Virus record (IMG/VR): IMGVR_UViG_3300030099_002277
Coordinates: 1-20,739 of that record
Reading direction: 5' to 3' (one strand)
Length of the DNA: 20,739 nucleotides
Origin: a virus
Shown one piece after another: positions 1 to 5,901 of this stretch. The notes under the pieces were generated by a model. The model saw nothing but the letters and a program-made list of their open reading frames with translations, was not told the origin of the DNA and did no database searches. Position 1 is the first letter of the stretch; each line of letters starts with the position of its first letter. Made by a program: the position numbers and the translations under genes.

Positions 1-7
1 CACCCAT

Positions 8-43
8 CCCCTGTGTAAGAAAAGTTTAAAACAGGTACAGGGG
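8..43. repeat. Inverted repeat, 7-bp arms
   Basis: CCCCTGT at 8-14 is complementary to ACAGGGG at 37-43, with a second shorter partner ACAGG at 31-35. CCCTGTGT recurs as a direct repeat at 9-16 and 290-297. No T-run follows, so it does not look like an intrinsic terminator. Confidence 0.5.
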
Positions 44-64
44 TGATTATATTTGTGCAGTGTG

Positions 65-81
65 TTGGTAGTATTTACCAA
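65..81. repeat. Short hairpin, 6-bp stem
   Basis: TTGGTA (65-70) pairs with TACCAA (76-81) around a 5-nt loop. It is perfect but short, in very AT-rich DNA, so it could be an operator or chance. Confidence 0.4.
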
Positions 82-100
82 TATATATGCAGATATTTAC

Positions 101-130
101 ACAACACAATATGTTGTATATATTACAACA
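101..130. repeat. Overlapping ACAACA/TGTTGT inverted repeats
   Basis: ACAACA (101-106) pairs with TGTTGT (112-117). The same central TGTTGTA (112-118) pairs with TACAACA (124-130). The middle segment has two alternative partners, so the three-part array can form either of two hairpins but not both. This suits a protein-binding array or DNA-level site. Confidence 0.45.
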
Positions 131-181
131 ATACTAGATATAGGGGGGTTTAATGTGGGGTACTGTGTAGTGTAGTGTGTA

Positions 182-275
182 GTATCTAAAGAATATCTGT
201 TAAGTTTGACCCACTATATGTAGTGTAATCTAAAGGGTACTCTATATGTAGGTACTTTACTTGAATTGTATCTAA
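182..275. repeat. Cluster of short direct repeats (iteron-like)
   Basis: GTATCTAA occurs at 182-189 and 268-275, with a variant TAATCTAA at 226-233. CTATATGTAG occurs at 214-223 and 242-251. TGTGTAG occurs at 164-170 and 176-182. Repeat density in about 110 bp is high, but units are short and irregularly spaced. They could be regulator sites, an origin or packaging element, or a result of biased composition. Confidence 0.35.
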
Positions 276-378
276 TTGAATACAGCTAACCCTGTGTCAA
301 CCCTCCCAACCAATGACTAAGTTTATGACCACCTAATTTAAATATTTGAGCAAAGCAGCTATAACCTGCGAATATGGT

Positions 379-464
379 CCTGCTAGTCCACTTTGTTTAG
401 AGTTTTATCTTAAGATTCTTTCTAAAAGCAAGAGAATCAAAATGTTTACTTAGAGCCTAGCAGG
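379..464. other. 86-nt element closed by a perfect 8-bp inverted repeat
   Basis: CCTGCTAG (379-386) is exactly complementary to CTAGCAGG (457-464). Inside, TTTAGA (396-401) pairs with TCTAAA (421-426), GATTCT (414-419) pairs with AGAATC (433-438), and ATCTTAAGAT (407-416) is a perfect palindrome. The two inner stems interleave, so they are either alternatives or a pseudoknot. The span equals a long-variable-arm tRNA, but there is no T-arm consensus, anticodon arm or CCA end on either strand. It may be a structured RNA or a DNA site. Confidence 0.35.
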
Positions 465-490
465 TATTTCTATTTATGGTAGGATTTTAT

Positions 491-546
491 GGGGGATGTT
501 TTTGTAGTTGTTCTCCCTTTCACTACACCCTGTCTTTACATCCCCC
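491..546. terminator. Long hairpin with 9-bp GC-rich outer stem
   Basis: GGGGGATGT (491-499) is perfectly complementary to ACATCCCCC (538-546). An inner stem TGTAGT (503-508) pairs with ACTACA (522-527). On the + strand it is followed by AAGTTTT and then an A/T tract, so it is at best a weak intrinsic terminator for upstream transcription. It sits directly ahead of the first promoter, which fits insulation of the late operon. The unusually strong stem in AT-rich DNA makes a biological role likely, even if not termination. Confidence 0.35.
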
Positions 547-564
547 AAGTTTTAAAAAAAATTT

Positions 565-595
565 TTTACACATATTCAACAAGTGTTGTTATAAT
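565..595 (+). promoter_or_regulatory. Promoter P1 with extended -10
   Basis: TTTACA (565-570) and TATAAT (590-595) are separated by 19 bp. The -10 is preceded by TG at 587-588, giving the perfect extended -10 TGTTATAAT, which tolerates poor -35 spacing. An A8/T6 tract at 553-567 lies just upstream as a possible UP element. A small inverted repeat CAACA (579-583)/TGTTG (586-590) sits in the spacer. Transcription would begin near 602, in front of the hairpin at 661-699. Confidence 0.6.
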
Positions 596-660
596 AAATA
601 CAGGTACACAAAAAGTTTCGTAATTTTTTGTTCATACCCCTTTCTTTGTTTAGATTGATG

Positions 661-699
661 ACAAGACCCTTGGACCAGGCAACTGACCGAGGGTTTTGT
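661..699 (+). other. 13-bp hairpin overlapping promoter P2
   Basis: The segment at 661-673 pairs with 687-699 in a 13-bp stem containing two G-U pairs around a 13-nt loop. The 3' arm ends TTTTGT and runs straight into the P2 -10 box (700-705). It could attenuate P1 transcripts, end a short RNA of about 100 nt from P1, or act at the DNA level as an operator over P2. The U-stretch is inside the stem, so it is not a classical terminator. Confidence 0.5.
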
Positions 700-705
700 T
701 ATAAT
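697..705 (+). promoter_or_regulatory. Promoter P2, extended -10, at the late operon start
   Basis: TGTTATAAT at 697-705 is a perfect TGnTATAAT extended -10 with no recognisable -35, as expected for that class. Transcription from about 712 would give a leader of only some 23 nt before the first ATG (735). The identical 9-mer occurs at P1 (587-595) and a one-base variant at P3 (19242-19250). Confidence 0.6.
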
Positions 706-734
706 GTGGTATAGTAAAAACAAAAGGAGGCGAA

Positions 735-782
735 ATGCCAGGTAAGAAAAAAAAGAAAAGAATGCCTAGAAGAGGTTACTAA
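735..782 (+). CDS. 15-aa Lys/Arg-rich micropeptide
   Basis: This tiny ORF encodes MPGKKKKKRMPRRGY, with 8 of 15 residues Lys or Arg. It is worth calling because a perfect AGGAGG (725-730) sits 4 nt before its ATG, the best ribosome binding site in the window, and it is the first start codon after promoter P2. Its stop TAA overlaps the next ATG (782), so its translation would deliver ribosomes to the following gene. It may be a leader peptide whose main job is coupling, or a nucleic-acid-binding micropeptide. Similar short basic ORFs ahead of the terminase are, to my recollection, common in marine phage contigs. Confidence 0.6.
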   Translation: MPGKKKKKRMPRRGY

Positions 783-904
783 TGCCTTTCAAAGATTACA
801 GTCCGAAACAAAAAAAACTTGCACGAGTTGCAGCACCCTTCGATAAGATTACTGCCGCAGATTTGAAAAAACTACGCGATAGTAAACGAAGACCTAAGAT
901 GTAA
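782..904 (+). CDS. 40-aa basic small phage protein, unknown function
   Basis: Translation begins MPFKDYSPKQKKLARVAAPF and continues with a charged helix-like tail rich in Lys, Arg and Asp, ending RRPKM. The ATG overlaps the previous stop (TAATG), so it likely relies on coupled translation. The SPKQKKLARVA...KIT.AD...LR pattern matches small proteins I remember from uncultured marine phages, none with a known role. No catalytic motif, signal peptide or membrane segment is visible. Confidence 0.65.
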   Translation: MPFKDYSPKQKKLARVAAPFDKITAADLKKLRDSKRRPKM

Positions 905-906
905 TT

Positions 907-1164
907 ATGGCGACATACCAAGGTAAATCGGTTACATTAAACAAACCATCCAGGATAAGCAAAGGCGAACCTGGTCATGGTAGAAAAAAATTTAAGGTTT
1001 ATGTAAACGATAATGGTAAAATTAAAAAAGTAATGTTTGGCGACCCAAACATGGAGATACGCAAAGACAATCCTGCAGCTAGAAAATCATTTAGAGCAAG
1101 ACACAGATGTGATACCGCTAAAGATAAGACAACCGCAAGATATTGGTCTTGCAAAATGTGGTAA
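907..1164 (+). CDS. 85-aa conserved marine phage protein (SFRARHxCD...ARYWSCKxW type)
   Basis: The C-terminal third carries KSFRARHRCDT (60-70) and ARYWSCKMW (77-85). This is the hallmark of a small protein family widespread in marine T4-like and other ocean phages and still of unknown function. Cys68 and Cys82 are the only cysteines; with His66 they could bind metal or form a disulfide, but that is inference. The N-terminal half is basic and Gly/Lys-rich (EPGHGRKKFKVYV at 21-33). It starts 2 nt after the preceding stop, with no strong Shine-Dalgarno. The antisense frame over this region has no ribosome binding site and is not a gene. Confidence 0.85.
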   Translation: MATYQGKSVTLNKPSRISKGEPGHGRKKFKVYVNDNGKIKKVMFGDPNMEIRKDNPAARKSFRARHRCDTAKDKTTARYWSCKMW

Positions 1165-1172
1165 GGAGAAAT

Positions 1173-1346
1173 ATGAAAGTAAAAGGCGTTGATGTTAGTA
1201 AGTTGACAAAAAGACAACAAAGCACAATGAAAAAACATTCAAAGCATCATACAAAAAAACATATTCAATATATGACAAACTCTATGGCTAGAGGAACATC
1301 ATTTACCAAAGCACATAAAAATGCGCAAAAGAAAGTTGGTAAGTAA
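1173..1346 (+). CDS. 57-aa basic, His-rich small phage protein
   Basis: The start at 1173 is chosen because AAGGAG (1163-1168) lies 4 nt upstream; a longer in-frame reading from 1143 would use TTG and run back through the end of the previous gene. The protein begins MKVKGVDVSKLTKRQQ. It has a cluster of histidines (His22, 25, 26, 30) in a KHSKHHTKKHIQYM stretch and ends in GTSFTKAHKNAQKKVGK. This pattern is common in pelagic phage contigs, with no assigned function. A helical DNA- or RNA-binding role is plausible from charge alone. Its stop overlaps the next ATG (TAATG). Confidence 0.75.
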   Translation: MKVKGVDVSKLTKRQQSTMKKHSKHHTKKHIQYMTNSMARGTSFTKAHKNAQKKVGK

Positions 1347-1402
1347 TGGGTGGACCTGATTTATCTATTGAGTATGCTTTAGCAAAACAAGAGGAGGAGT
1401 AA
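1346..1402 (+). CDS. 18-aa micro-ORF bridging two genes
   Basis: This encodes MGGPDLSIEYALAKQEEE. It overlaps the upstream stop (TAATG at 1344-1348) and the downstream start (TAATG at 1400-1404). Its final codons GAG GAG GAG form the purine-rich Shine-Dalgarno for the next gene (1402). Unlike its basic neighbours it is acidic. It may be a real peptide or a coupling device keeping ribosomes moving between flanking genes. The two exact stop/start overlaps make pure chance less likely. Confidence 0.4.
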   Translation: MGGPDLSIEYALAKQEEE

Positions 1403-1641
1403 TGGCAATACCTGAGAACGCAAAAAAAACATTACGAAAAAAAGCTCAGAGTTCTAAATATACTTATGGACAATTAGCACAAGTATATCGTAGAGGACAA
1501 GGTGCTTATGTATCATCAGGTTCAAGAGGTACATCCATGGCAGCGTGGTCAATGGGTAGAGTAAATTCATTTATTCGTGGTGGACACTCACAAGACAATG
1601 ATATAAAGCGTGGTGTCAAAAAAACTAAAAAGAAGATGTAA
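1402..1641 (+). CDS. 79-aa phage protein resembling DUF5824
   Basis: The core YTYGQLAQVYRRGQGAY (21-37) followed by TSMAAWSMGRVNSFIRGG (44-61) and a Lys-rich tail (KKTKKKM) matches the pattern I recall for DUF5824. That is a small domain found in T4-like and other phages, in which a short helical pair precedes W.M.RVNSF. Function is unknown. A GAGGAGGAG Shine-Dalgarno ends a few bases ahead of the ATG, inside the preceding micro-ORF. The stop overlaps the next start (TAATG). The DUF assignment is from memory; that it is a real gene is nearly certain. Confidence 0.8.
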   Translation: MAIPENAKKTLRKKAQSSKYTYGQLAQVYRRGQGAYVSSGSRGTSMAAWSMGRVNSFIRGGHSQDNDIKRGVKKTKKKM

Positions 1642-1760
1642 TGGCACAGGTTAGTTGGATGTGGGGTGGCAAAAGACACTATGGTACTTTGATTCGAGAA
1701 ACTAAAACACACAAGTTTGCTCGAACAAAAAATGGTAAAATTAAGAAGATTAAAAAATGA
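1641..1760 (+). CDS. 39-aa basic small protein, unknown function
   Basis: The product begins MAQVSWMWGGKRHYGTLIRE and ends in a Lys-rich run (NGKIKKIKK). Three aromatic residues near the N-terminus (Trp6, Trp8, Tyr14) and the basic tail are its only distinctive features. It is bracketed by a TAATG overlap upstream and an ATGA overlap downstream (stop 1758-1760, next ATG 1757), a strong sign of translation despite its size. I do not recognise a family. Confidence 0.65.
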   Translation: MAQVSWMWGGKRHYGTLIRETKTHKFARTKNGKIKKIKK

Positions 1761-1951
1761 GTAAGAGGACACAACCCTATAGATATGGCGTACCTGCAAA
1801 GTATGTAAGTGGTTTATCTGATGCTGCTGCAAAAAAAAGAGCGGCAGAGATAAAAAGAACAGCTAAGGCATACAAAGAAGGTCGTAAAGTAAATTTGAAG
1901 GCAATACAAAAATCAAGAGTGGAGGCAGGTCGAAAAAAGAAACGCACTTGA
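1757..1951 (+). CDS. 64-aa basic small phage protein, unknown function
   Basis: The N-terminus reads SKRTQPYRYGVPAKYVSGLS, followed by a highly charged helix (AAAKKRAAEIKRTAKAYKEG, about 24-43) and an Arg/Lys-rich end. The Y.YGVPAKYV.GLS...KK.RA.EIK pattern is one I associate with small proteins in marine phages with no defined function. Basic charge and predicted helix suggest nucleic-acid or capsid-interior binding, which is inference. It overlaps the previous gene by 4 nt (ATGA), and its TGA overlaps the TTG of the next small ORF. Confidence 0.75.
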   Translation: MSKRTQPYRYGVPAKYVSGLSDAAAKKRAAEIKRTAKAYKEGRKVNLKAIQKSRVEAGRKKKRT

Positions 1952-2040
1952 TAATCTCTTGCCCAAGGTGCAGAAAACCTTTACTTCCTAAAAAAGACAT
2001 GAAATGTCAAAACACAAAATGTAAAAACTATGGAAAATAA
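1948..2040 (+). CDS. 30-aa zinc-ribbon micropeptide, TTG start
   Basis: Reading from TTG 1948 gives a 30-residue product with CPRC (5-8) and CQNTKC (20-25), that is Cx2C-x11-Cx4C, the four-cysteine layout of a small zinc ribbon. The start overlaps the previous stop (TTGA), and the end overlaps the terminase start by 11 nt. There is only a weak purine stretch upstream and no ATG before codon 18. Four cysteines ideally spaced in 30 residues, in a region otherwise poor in cysteine, argue against chance. It may bind DNA, or assist or regulate the terminase, whose own N-terminus also carries a four-cysteine motif. Confidence 0.45.
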   Translation: MIISCPRCRKPLLPKKDMKCQNTKCKNYGK

Positions 2041-3952
2041 AAAAATATGTTATGCAGCAGGATGTCATAGACCTTTACCAAAAGGTAAAAGAAAATATTG
2101 TTCTGATAAATGTTCTAACAGAATCAACATGCAAAAGAAGAGAGCCAGGAAAGCAGGGGTTGAATGGTCTCAAGAAGAAGATACACTAAACATACCTAGT
2201 CAAAAAACAAATGTAGCAAGTCGTAGAGGACAGGTTTACGAGGATATAAAAGAATCAGGACTTGCCTTAGATTTATACGAAAAGAAAATAAATCTCACAG
2301 AGGTTGCAAAAATTTTAAACACCACTGCTGCTGCAGTGTCTATGGCATACCAGGCATACCTAGAAGATTTACAACAAGAGAAAGAACAAAAAAACTGGAG
2401 TTTGCCAAAAGTTGCCAAAACCTCTTTACAGGATTTTGGAAAATTTAGAACAAGGTATTTTAGAACAGAACAAGGAAAAAAATTCGAGACACCTGAGTTT
2501 CATCAAAAATGGATTGAATCGATTATGGACACCATTGATGAGGGTGAACAACAGATGATTCTATCTCCGCCTAGACATGGTAAAACAGAACTATTGATAC
2601 ATTTTGTAGTGTGGTTGATATGCAACAATCCAAACATAAGAATTATGTGGGTTGGTGGAAATGAAGACATTGCAAAAAACTCTTTGCTATCTGTTATGGA
2701 CCAGTTAGAAAACAACGAGTTGCTAATAGAAGAAATATGTGGACCAGGAGCAAAATTTAAACCTAAGACAAAATCAAGTAAGTCTTGGTCTCAAAATGGT
2801 TTTACAGTTGGTACGAGGACAGTTACTGGAATCAAAAGTCCAACAATGGTAGGCATAGGTAGAGGTGGGAAAATATTGTCAAGGGATTGTGATTTGATTA
2901 TTGCAGATGACATTGAAGACCACACTTCTACCATGCAACCATCCTCAAGAGAAAACACAAGAAACTGGTGGACTACAACATTGTCAAGTCGTAAAGAGGA
3001 ACATACTGCAATGGTAGTTATAGGTTCAAGACAACACTATGATGACTTGTATTCTCATTTATTAGATAATGAATCTTGGAAAACTATAGTGGAGGAGGCA
3101 CATGATGCTGCATGTAGTAAACCTGATTTCGAAGAACAAGAACATATTGATTGTATGTTGTGGGCTAGTAAGAGAAGTTTTAAATGGTTGATGGATAGAA
3201 AACGAGCAGCAGAAACTACAGGTGGTAGAGCTATATATGAAATGGTTTACCTGAATATTGCAATGCCTGAGGGTCTTGCATTGTTTGATAGAGTCGAGAT
3301 AGAAAGCTGTCGTGAGCAAAAAAGAGACATTGGTCATATTCCTCCAGGCACAAGATTGATTGCAGGATTAGACCCTGCATCCACAGGTTATCAAGCAGCT
3401 TTTCTTTGGGCATACGATAATATACAGAATAAATTATTTATGGTTGATATGAATAACAGTCTTGGTGGAGGAATACCACAAGCCTTAGAGGTCATTAAAG
3501 ATTGGTGGAAGAAATACGATTGTTCACATTGGGTCATTGAGGAAAATGGTTTTCAGAAAGCAATACGACAAGATAAAAGCATCAGAGAATTTGCAAGTGT
3601 ACATGGTGTTCATTTAGAAGGACATGAAACAAATAAAAATAAATTTGACCCTTTGTATGGTGTAACTGCTATGAGACCATTATTCCAGGAAGAAAAAATT
3701 TCTTTACCATATCTTAGCTATGAGGCACAAGAAAAGGTAAACTTATATACAAGTCAGTTAGTGTATTTTAGTTCTGCTAAAAACAAAAGCAAGACAGTAG
3801 GTACAAAGACTGATATAGTTATGGCTAGTTGGTTTCCTATGAGAGCAATTAGGCGAATGCAGAAAGAAAGATTTGCAGAGCTTGGTTATGAGTATGAACC
3901 TAGCTTTACTGGGTACGAACCTAGTAATATGGATGTAGACACATGGAGATAA
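2030..3952 (+). CDS. terL: Terminase large subunit with N-terminal zinc finger and HTH
   Basis: This is the ATP-driven DNA-packaging motor and headful or site-specific nuclease that docks on the portal. The ATPase shows Walker A PPRHGKT (180-186), Walker B LIIADD (289-294) and a coupling-type segment GSRQHYDDLY (332-341). The RNase H-like nuclease has candidate acidic residues Asp448 (AGLDPASTG), Glu504 or Glu505 (WVIEEN) and Asp595 (KTDIVMASW). The first 30 residues hold C7-x4-C12-x11-C24-x3-C28, a likely zinc finger. Residues about 88-112 (LTEVAKILNTTAAAVSMAYQ) look like a helix-turn-helix. No separate small terminase is seen, so the N-terminus may supply DNA recognition. The ATG at 2030 is used because the zinc finger begins immediately. 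Confidence 0.97.
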   Translation: MENKKICYAAGCHRPLPKGKRKYCSDKCSNRINMQKKRARKAGVEWSQEEDTLNIPSQKTNVASRRGQVYEDIKESGLALDLYEKKINLTEVAKILNTTAAAVSMAYQAYLEDLQQEKEQKNWSLPKVAKTSLQDFGKFRTRYFRTEQGKKFETPEFHQKWIESIMDTIDEGEQQMILSPPRHGKTELLIHFVVWLICNNPNIRIMWVGGNEDIAKNSLLSVMDQLENNELLIEEICGPGAKFKPKTKSSKSWSQNGFTVGTRTVTGIKSPTMVGIGRGGKILSRDCDLIIADDIEDHTSTMQPSSRENTRNWWTTTLSSRKEEHTAMVVIGSRQHYDDLYSHLLDNESWKTIVEEAHDAACSKPDFEEQEHIDCMLWASKRSFKWLMDRKRAAETTGGRAIYEMVYLNIAMPEGLALFDRVEIESCREQKRDIGHIPPGTRLIAGLDPASTGYQAAFLWAYDNIQNKLFMVDMNNSLGGGIPQALEVIKDWWKKYDCSHWVIEENGFQKAIRQDKSIREFASVHGVHLEGHETNKNKFDPLYGVTAMRPLFQEEKISLPYLSYEAQEKVNLYTSQLVYFSSAKNKSKTVGTKTDIVMASWFPMRAIRRMQKERFAELGYEYEPSFTGYEPSNMDVDTWR

Positions 3953-5680
3953 ATGCCTTTAGATAGCGAACAATTATTTAACAAGATAGATTACTTAAGG
4001 GTTACGAACCAGGATTCACTTGTTGATAGGTCAAGAATAAGAGATATTATGAATGGTGGTCAGGCAGCAGTTCGTGCTTTACTGGGTAATTCAATAAATG
4101 TAGAGTATCACGAGTTACCTGCACCTAATTTATTTTTGACTGCTTTAGATAGATTTGCACAAAAATTAGGTAGAAGTCCTGATTTAAAAGTTGATATATT
4201 GAACGAAAAGGATTCAGAAAGAGCTAAGAAAAAATCAGAGAAACTTGAGAGAATTGTTATGTCTTATGATAAGTTTCAAAAACTTGGTATGCAATTACCA
4301 CAAGTTGGTAGATGGTTACCAGGCTATGGTTTTGTTGTTTGGACTATATCACACAAAAGAGATAAGAATGGTGTTCCATATCCCTACGCAGAATTAAGAG
4401 ACCCTTTTACTTGTTATCCTGGTTACTTTGGCAATGACCAACAACCTAAAGAGTTAGCAATAATAACAAGAGTTCCTCACAAGATATTAGCTCAACAATA
4501 TCCTGATGCCAAAAAATTTATATATGGTAGTCCTGAGGAATCAGAACAAGAACCTTACAGTGCAATGCTTGATTATTCAAGTAAGGCAGCTAGTTGGTCT
4601 AACTCTAATGGCAATGGCAAAGTTGTTGTTGAATATAAAGATGGTGAAGGTACTTATGTATTTTTACCTGAAAACAAAAAAATAATAGATTATATGCCCA
4701 ACCCATTAAGTTCAGGTCCATGTTTTGTTATCGCAAAAAGATTTTCTTTTGACCAAATGCAAAGTCAGTTTCAACACATCACAGGTCTTATGTCAAACAT
4801 GGCAAAGATAAATATTCTTGGAACTATTGCTATGGAGGATGCTGTATTTACTGAAACAAATATTACAGGTGAAATTGAATCAGGCAAATATAGAAAAGGT
4901 AGGTTTGCTGTTAACTACCTTGCGCCTGGTTCATCAGTATCAAAACCTGTAAATAATTTACCATATCAACTATTTCAACAAGTAGATAGATTAGAGCGAC
5001 ACTTACGACTAGGTGCAGCTTATCCTGTATCAGATGATGGACAATCTCCAAACGCATTTGTTACTGGTAGAGGATTAGAAGAACTTGGTCAATCTGCATC
5101 ACTGCATGTGAGAGAGTATCAATCTGTATTAGCAGATGCCTTGCAAGAACTAGATGCAAAAAGATTAGAATATGATGAGGAAATGTTTGGTGGGCAACGA
5201 AAACCTATTGCAGGATTTCATAAAGGAACAGCTTATAAAGAAACTTATGTTCCTAATAGCGATATTGCAGAATATCATACAACAAGAAGAGTGTATGGTG
5301 TTATGGCAGGATTTGATGAGCCACAAAAAATTATTACAGGTTTACAATTAAAACAACAAGGAATTATAGATACACAGACATTACAAGAAAATATGGATGG
5401 ATTAGATAATATAAGCAAAATACAACAAAGAATTGTATCTGAAAAAGCAGAAACAGTATTGTTTGAATCATTAATGGCACAAGCTGCACAAGGTAATGTA
5501 AAAGCAACACAGGCAGCTATTGCTATAAAGAAAAATCCATCTCGAATGACAAGCATATTAGAAGATTTTTATGAAGAAGAAGAGCAACCTGCAGAACAAC
5601 AACTACCAGGACAACAAGCAGCAGAACCTGATATAGCATCATTTCTAGCACAACTTGGTGGTCCGCCTCCAGGAGCATAA
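3953..5680 (+). CDS. Portal protein
   Basis: This is probably the dodecameric ring at the unique capsid vertex through which DNA is packaged and ejected. The call rests on its size (575 aa), its position directly after terL (the ATG abuts the terminase TAA) and portal-like sequence: an N-terminal helical region, then LPAPNLFLTALDRFAQKLGR (56-75) and a PYAELRDPFTCYPGYF stretch typical of the portal wing. The C-terminus is acidic, Gln/Pro-rich and probably disordered (EEEEQPAEQQLPGQQAAEP, ending GGPPPGA). Its stop overlaps the next ATG (TAATG) behind an AGGAG Shine-Dalgarno at 5671-5675. Confidence 0.9.
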   Translation: MPLDSEQLFNKIDYLRVTNQDSLVDRSRIRDIMNGGQAAVRALLGNSINVEYHELPAPNLFLTALDRFAQKLGRSPDLKVDILNEKDSERAKKKSEKLERIVMSYDKFQKLGMQLPQVGRWLPGYGFVVWTISHKRDKNGVPYPYAELRDPFTCYPGYFGNDQQPKELAIITRVPHKILAQQYPDAKKFIYGSPEESEQEPYSAMLDYSSKAASWSNSNGNGKVVVEYKDGEGTYVFLPENKKIIDYMPNPLSSGPCFVIAKRFSFDQMQSQFQHITGLMSNMAKINILGTIAMEDAVFTETNITGEIESGKYRKGRFAVNYLAPGSSVSKPVNNLPYQLFQQVDRLERHLRLGAAYPVSDDGQSPNAFVTGRGLEELGQSASLHVREYQSVLADALQELDAKRLEYDEEMFGGQRKPIAGFHKGTAYKETYVPNSDIAEYHTTRRVYGVMAGFDEPQKIITGLQLKQQGIIDTQTLQENMDGLDNISKIQQRIVSEKAETVLFESLMAQAAQGNVKATQAAIAIKKNPSRMTSILEDFYEEEEQPAEQQLPGQQAAEPDIASFLAQLGGPPPGA

Positions 5681-5901
5681 TGGAATACAACGAAGAAGAA
5701 ATAAACGAGATGTTTATAGATATAGTTAATGCTAACTTTATCGATAAACCACAATTTGATTTTACTGAGACAGTAATACAAACAACACCAATATTTTTAG
5801 ATGAAAATGAACCTACTACAAGTTATCTAATACCAACACAGATACCTGGATTGTTTATAGGTATATCTATTGACTTTGATAAAAGAGATGAATCATGGTA
5901 A
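5680..5901 (+). CDS. 73-aa acidic small protein, unknown function
   Basis: The product is strongly acidic (MEYNEEEINEMFIDIV...), with alternating hydrophobic residues around IPTQIPGLFIGISIDF (51-66), suggesting a small beta-rich fold. There is no known motif, signal peptide or cysteine pattern. It overlaps the portal stop by TAATG and the next gene by 7 nt. Being sandwiched between the portal and the next virion-type gene, it is more likely a structural or assembly accessory than an enzyme. Confidence 0.75.
   Translation: MEYNEEEINEMFIDIVNANFIDKPQFDFTETVIQTTPIFLDENEPTTSYLIPTQIPGLFIGISIDFDKRDESW

Larger units (their letters stand above)
1..734. other. Non-coding leader rich in repeats, hairpins and promoters
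   Basis: No convincing gene lies here on either strand; the longest open frame (476-658) runs through a hairpin and a promoter and has no ribosome binding site. The stretch holds short inverted repeats (8-43, 65-81, 101-130), short direct repeats (182-275), a long-range inverted repeat (379-464), a 9-bp-stem hairpin (491-546), an A/T tract (553-567), and two extended -10 promoters (590, 700) separated by a 13-bp hairpin (661-699). The strand asymmetry of the downstream operon suggests this is the control region for the late genes. A packaging site or replication origin is possible but not shown. Confidence 0.75.

Noticed and set aside
206-234. Possible sigma-70 promoter (TTGACC with TCTAAA)
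   Set aside because: The -35 is fair, but the -10 is poor and there is no TG extension; much weaker than P1-P3.
164-275. CRISPR-like array
   Set aside because: Repeats are 7-10 bp and irregularly spaced, with no unique spacers of constant length.
379-464. Possible tRNA, because of an acceptor-like 8-bp stem and 86-nt span
   Set aside because: No D-arm, anticodon arm, T-loop consensus or CCA on either strand; inner stems do not form a cloverleaf.
476-658. Open frame of 60 codons in the leader
   Set aside because: It runs through the 491-546 hairpin, an A/T tract and promoter P1, has odd Phe/Cys/Ser-rich composition and no ribosome binding site.
747-769. A AAA AAG slippery heptamer (749-755) suggesting -1 frameshifting in the 15-aa ORF
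   Set aside because: The shifted frame meets TAG at 767-769 almost at once, and there is no following stimulatory structure.
1143-1172. Longer N-terminus for the 57-aa protein
   Set aside because: The start would be TTG inside the previous gene; AAGGAG directly ahead of ATG 1173 decides the start.
1506-1832. 108-codon minus-strand frame across the small-ORF cassette
   Set aside because: Antisense to three tightly coupled + strand ORFs, with Phe/His/Ser-rich shadow-type composition.
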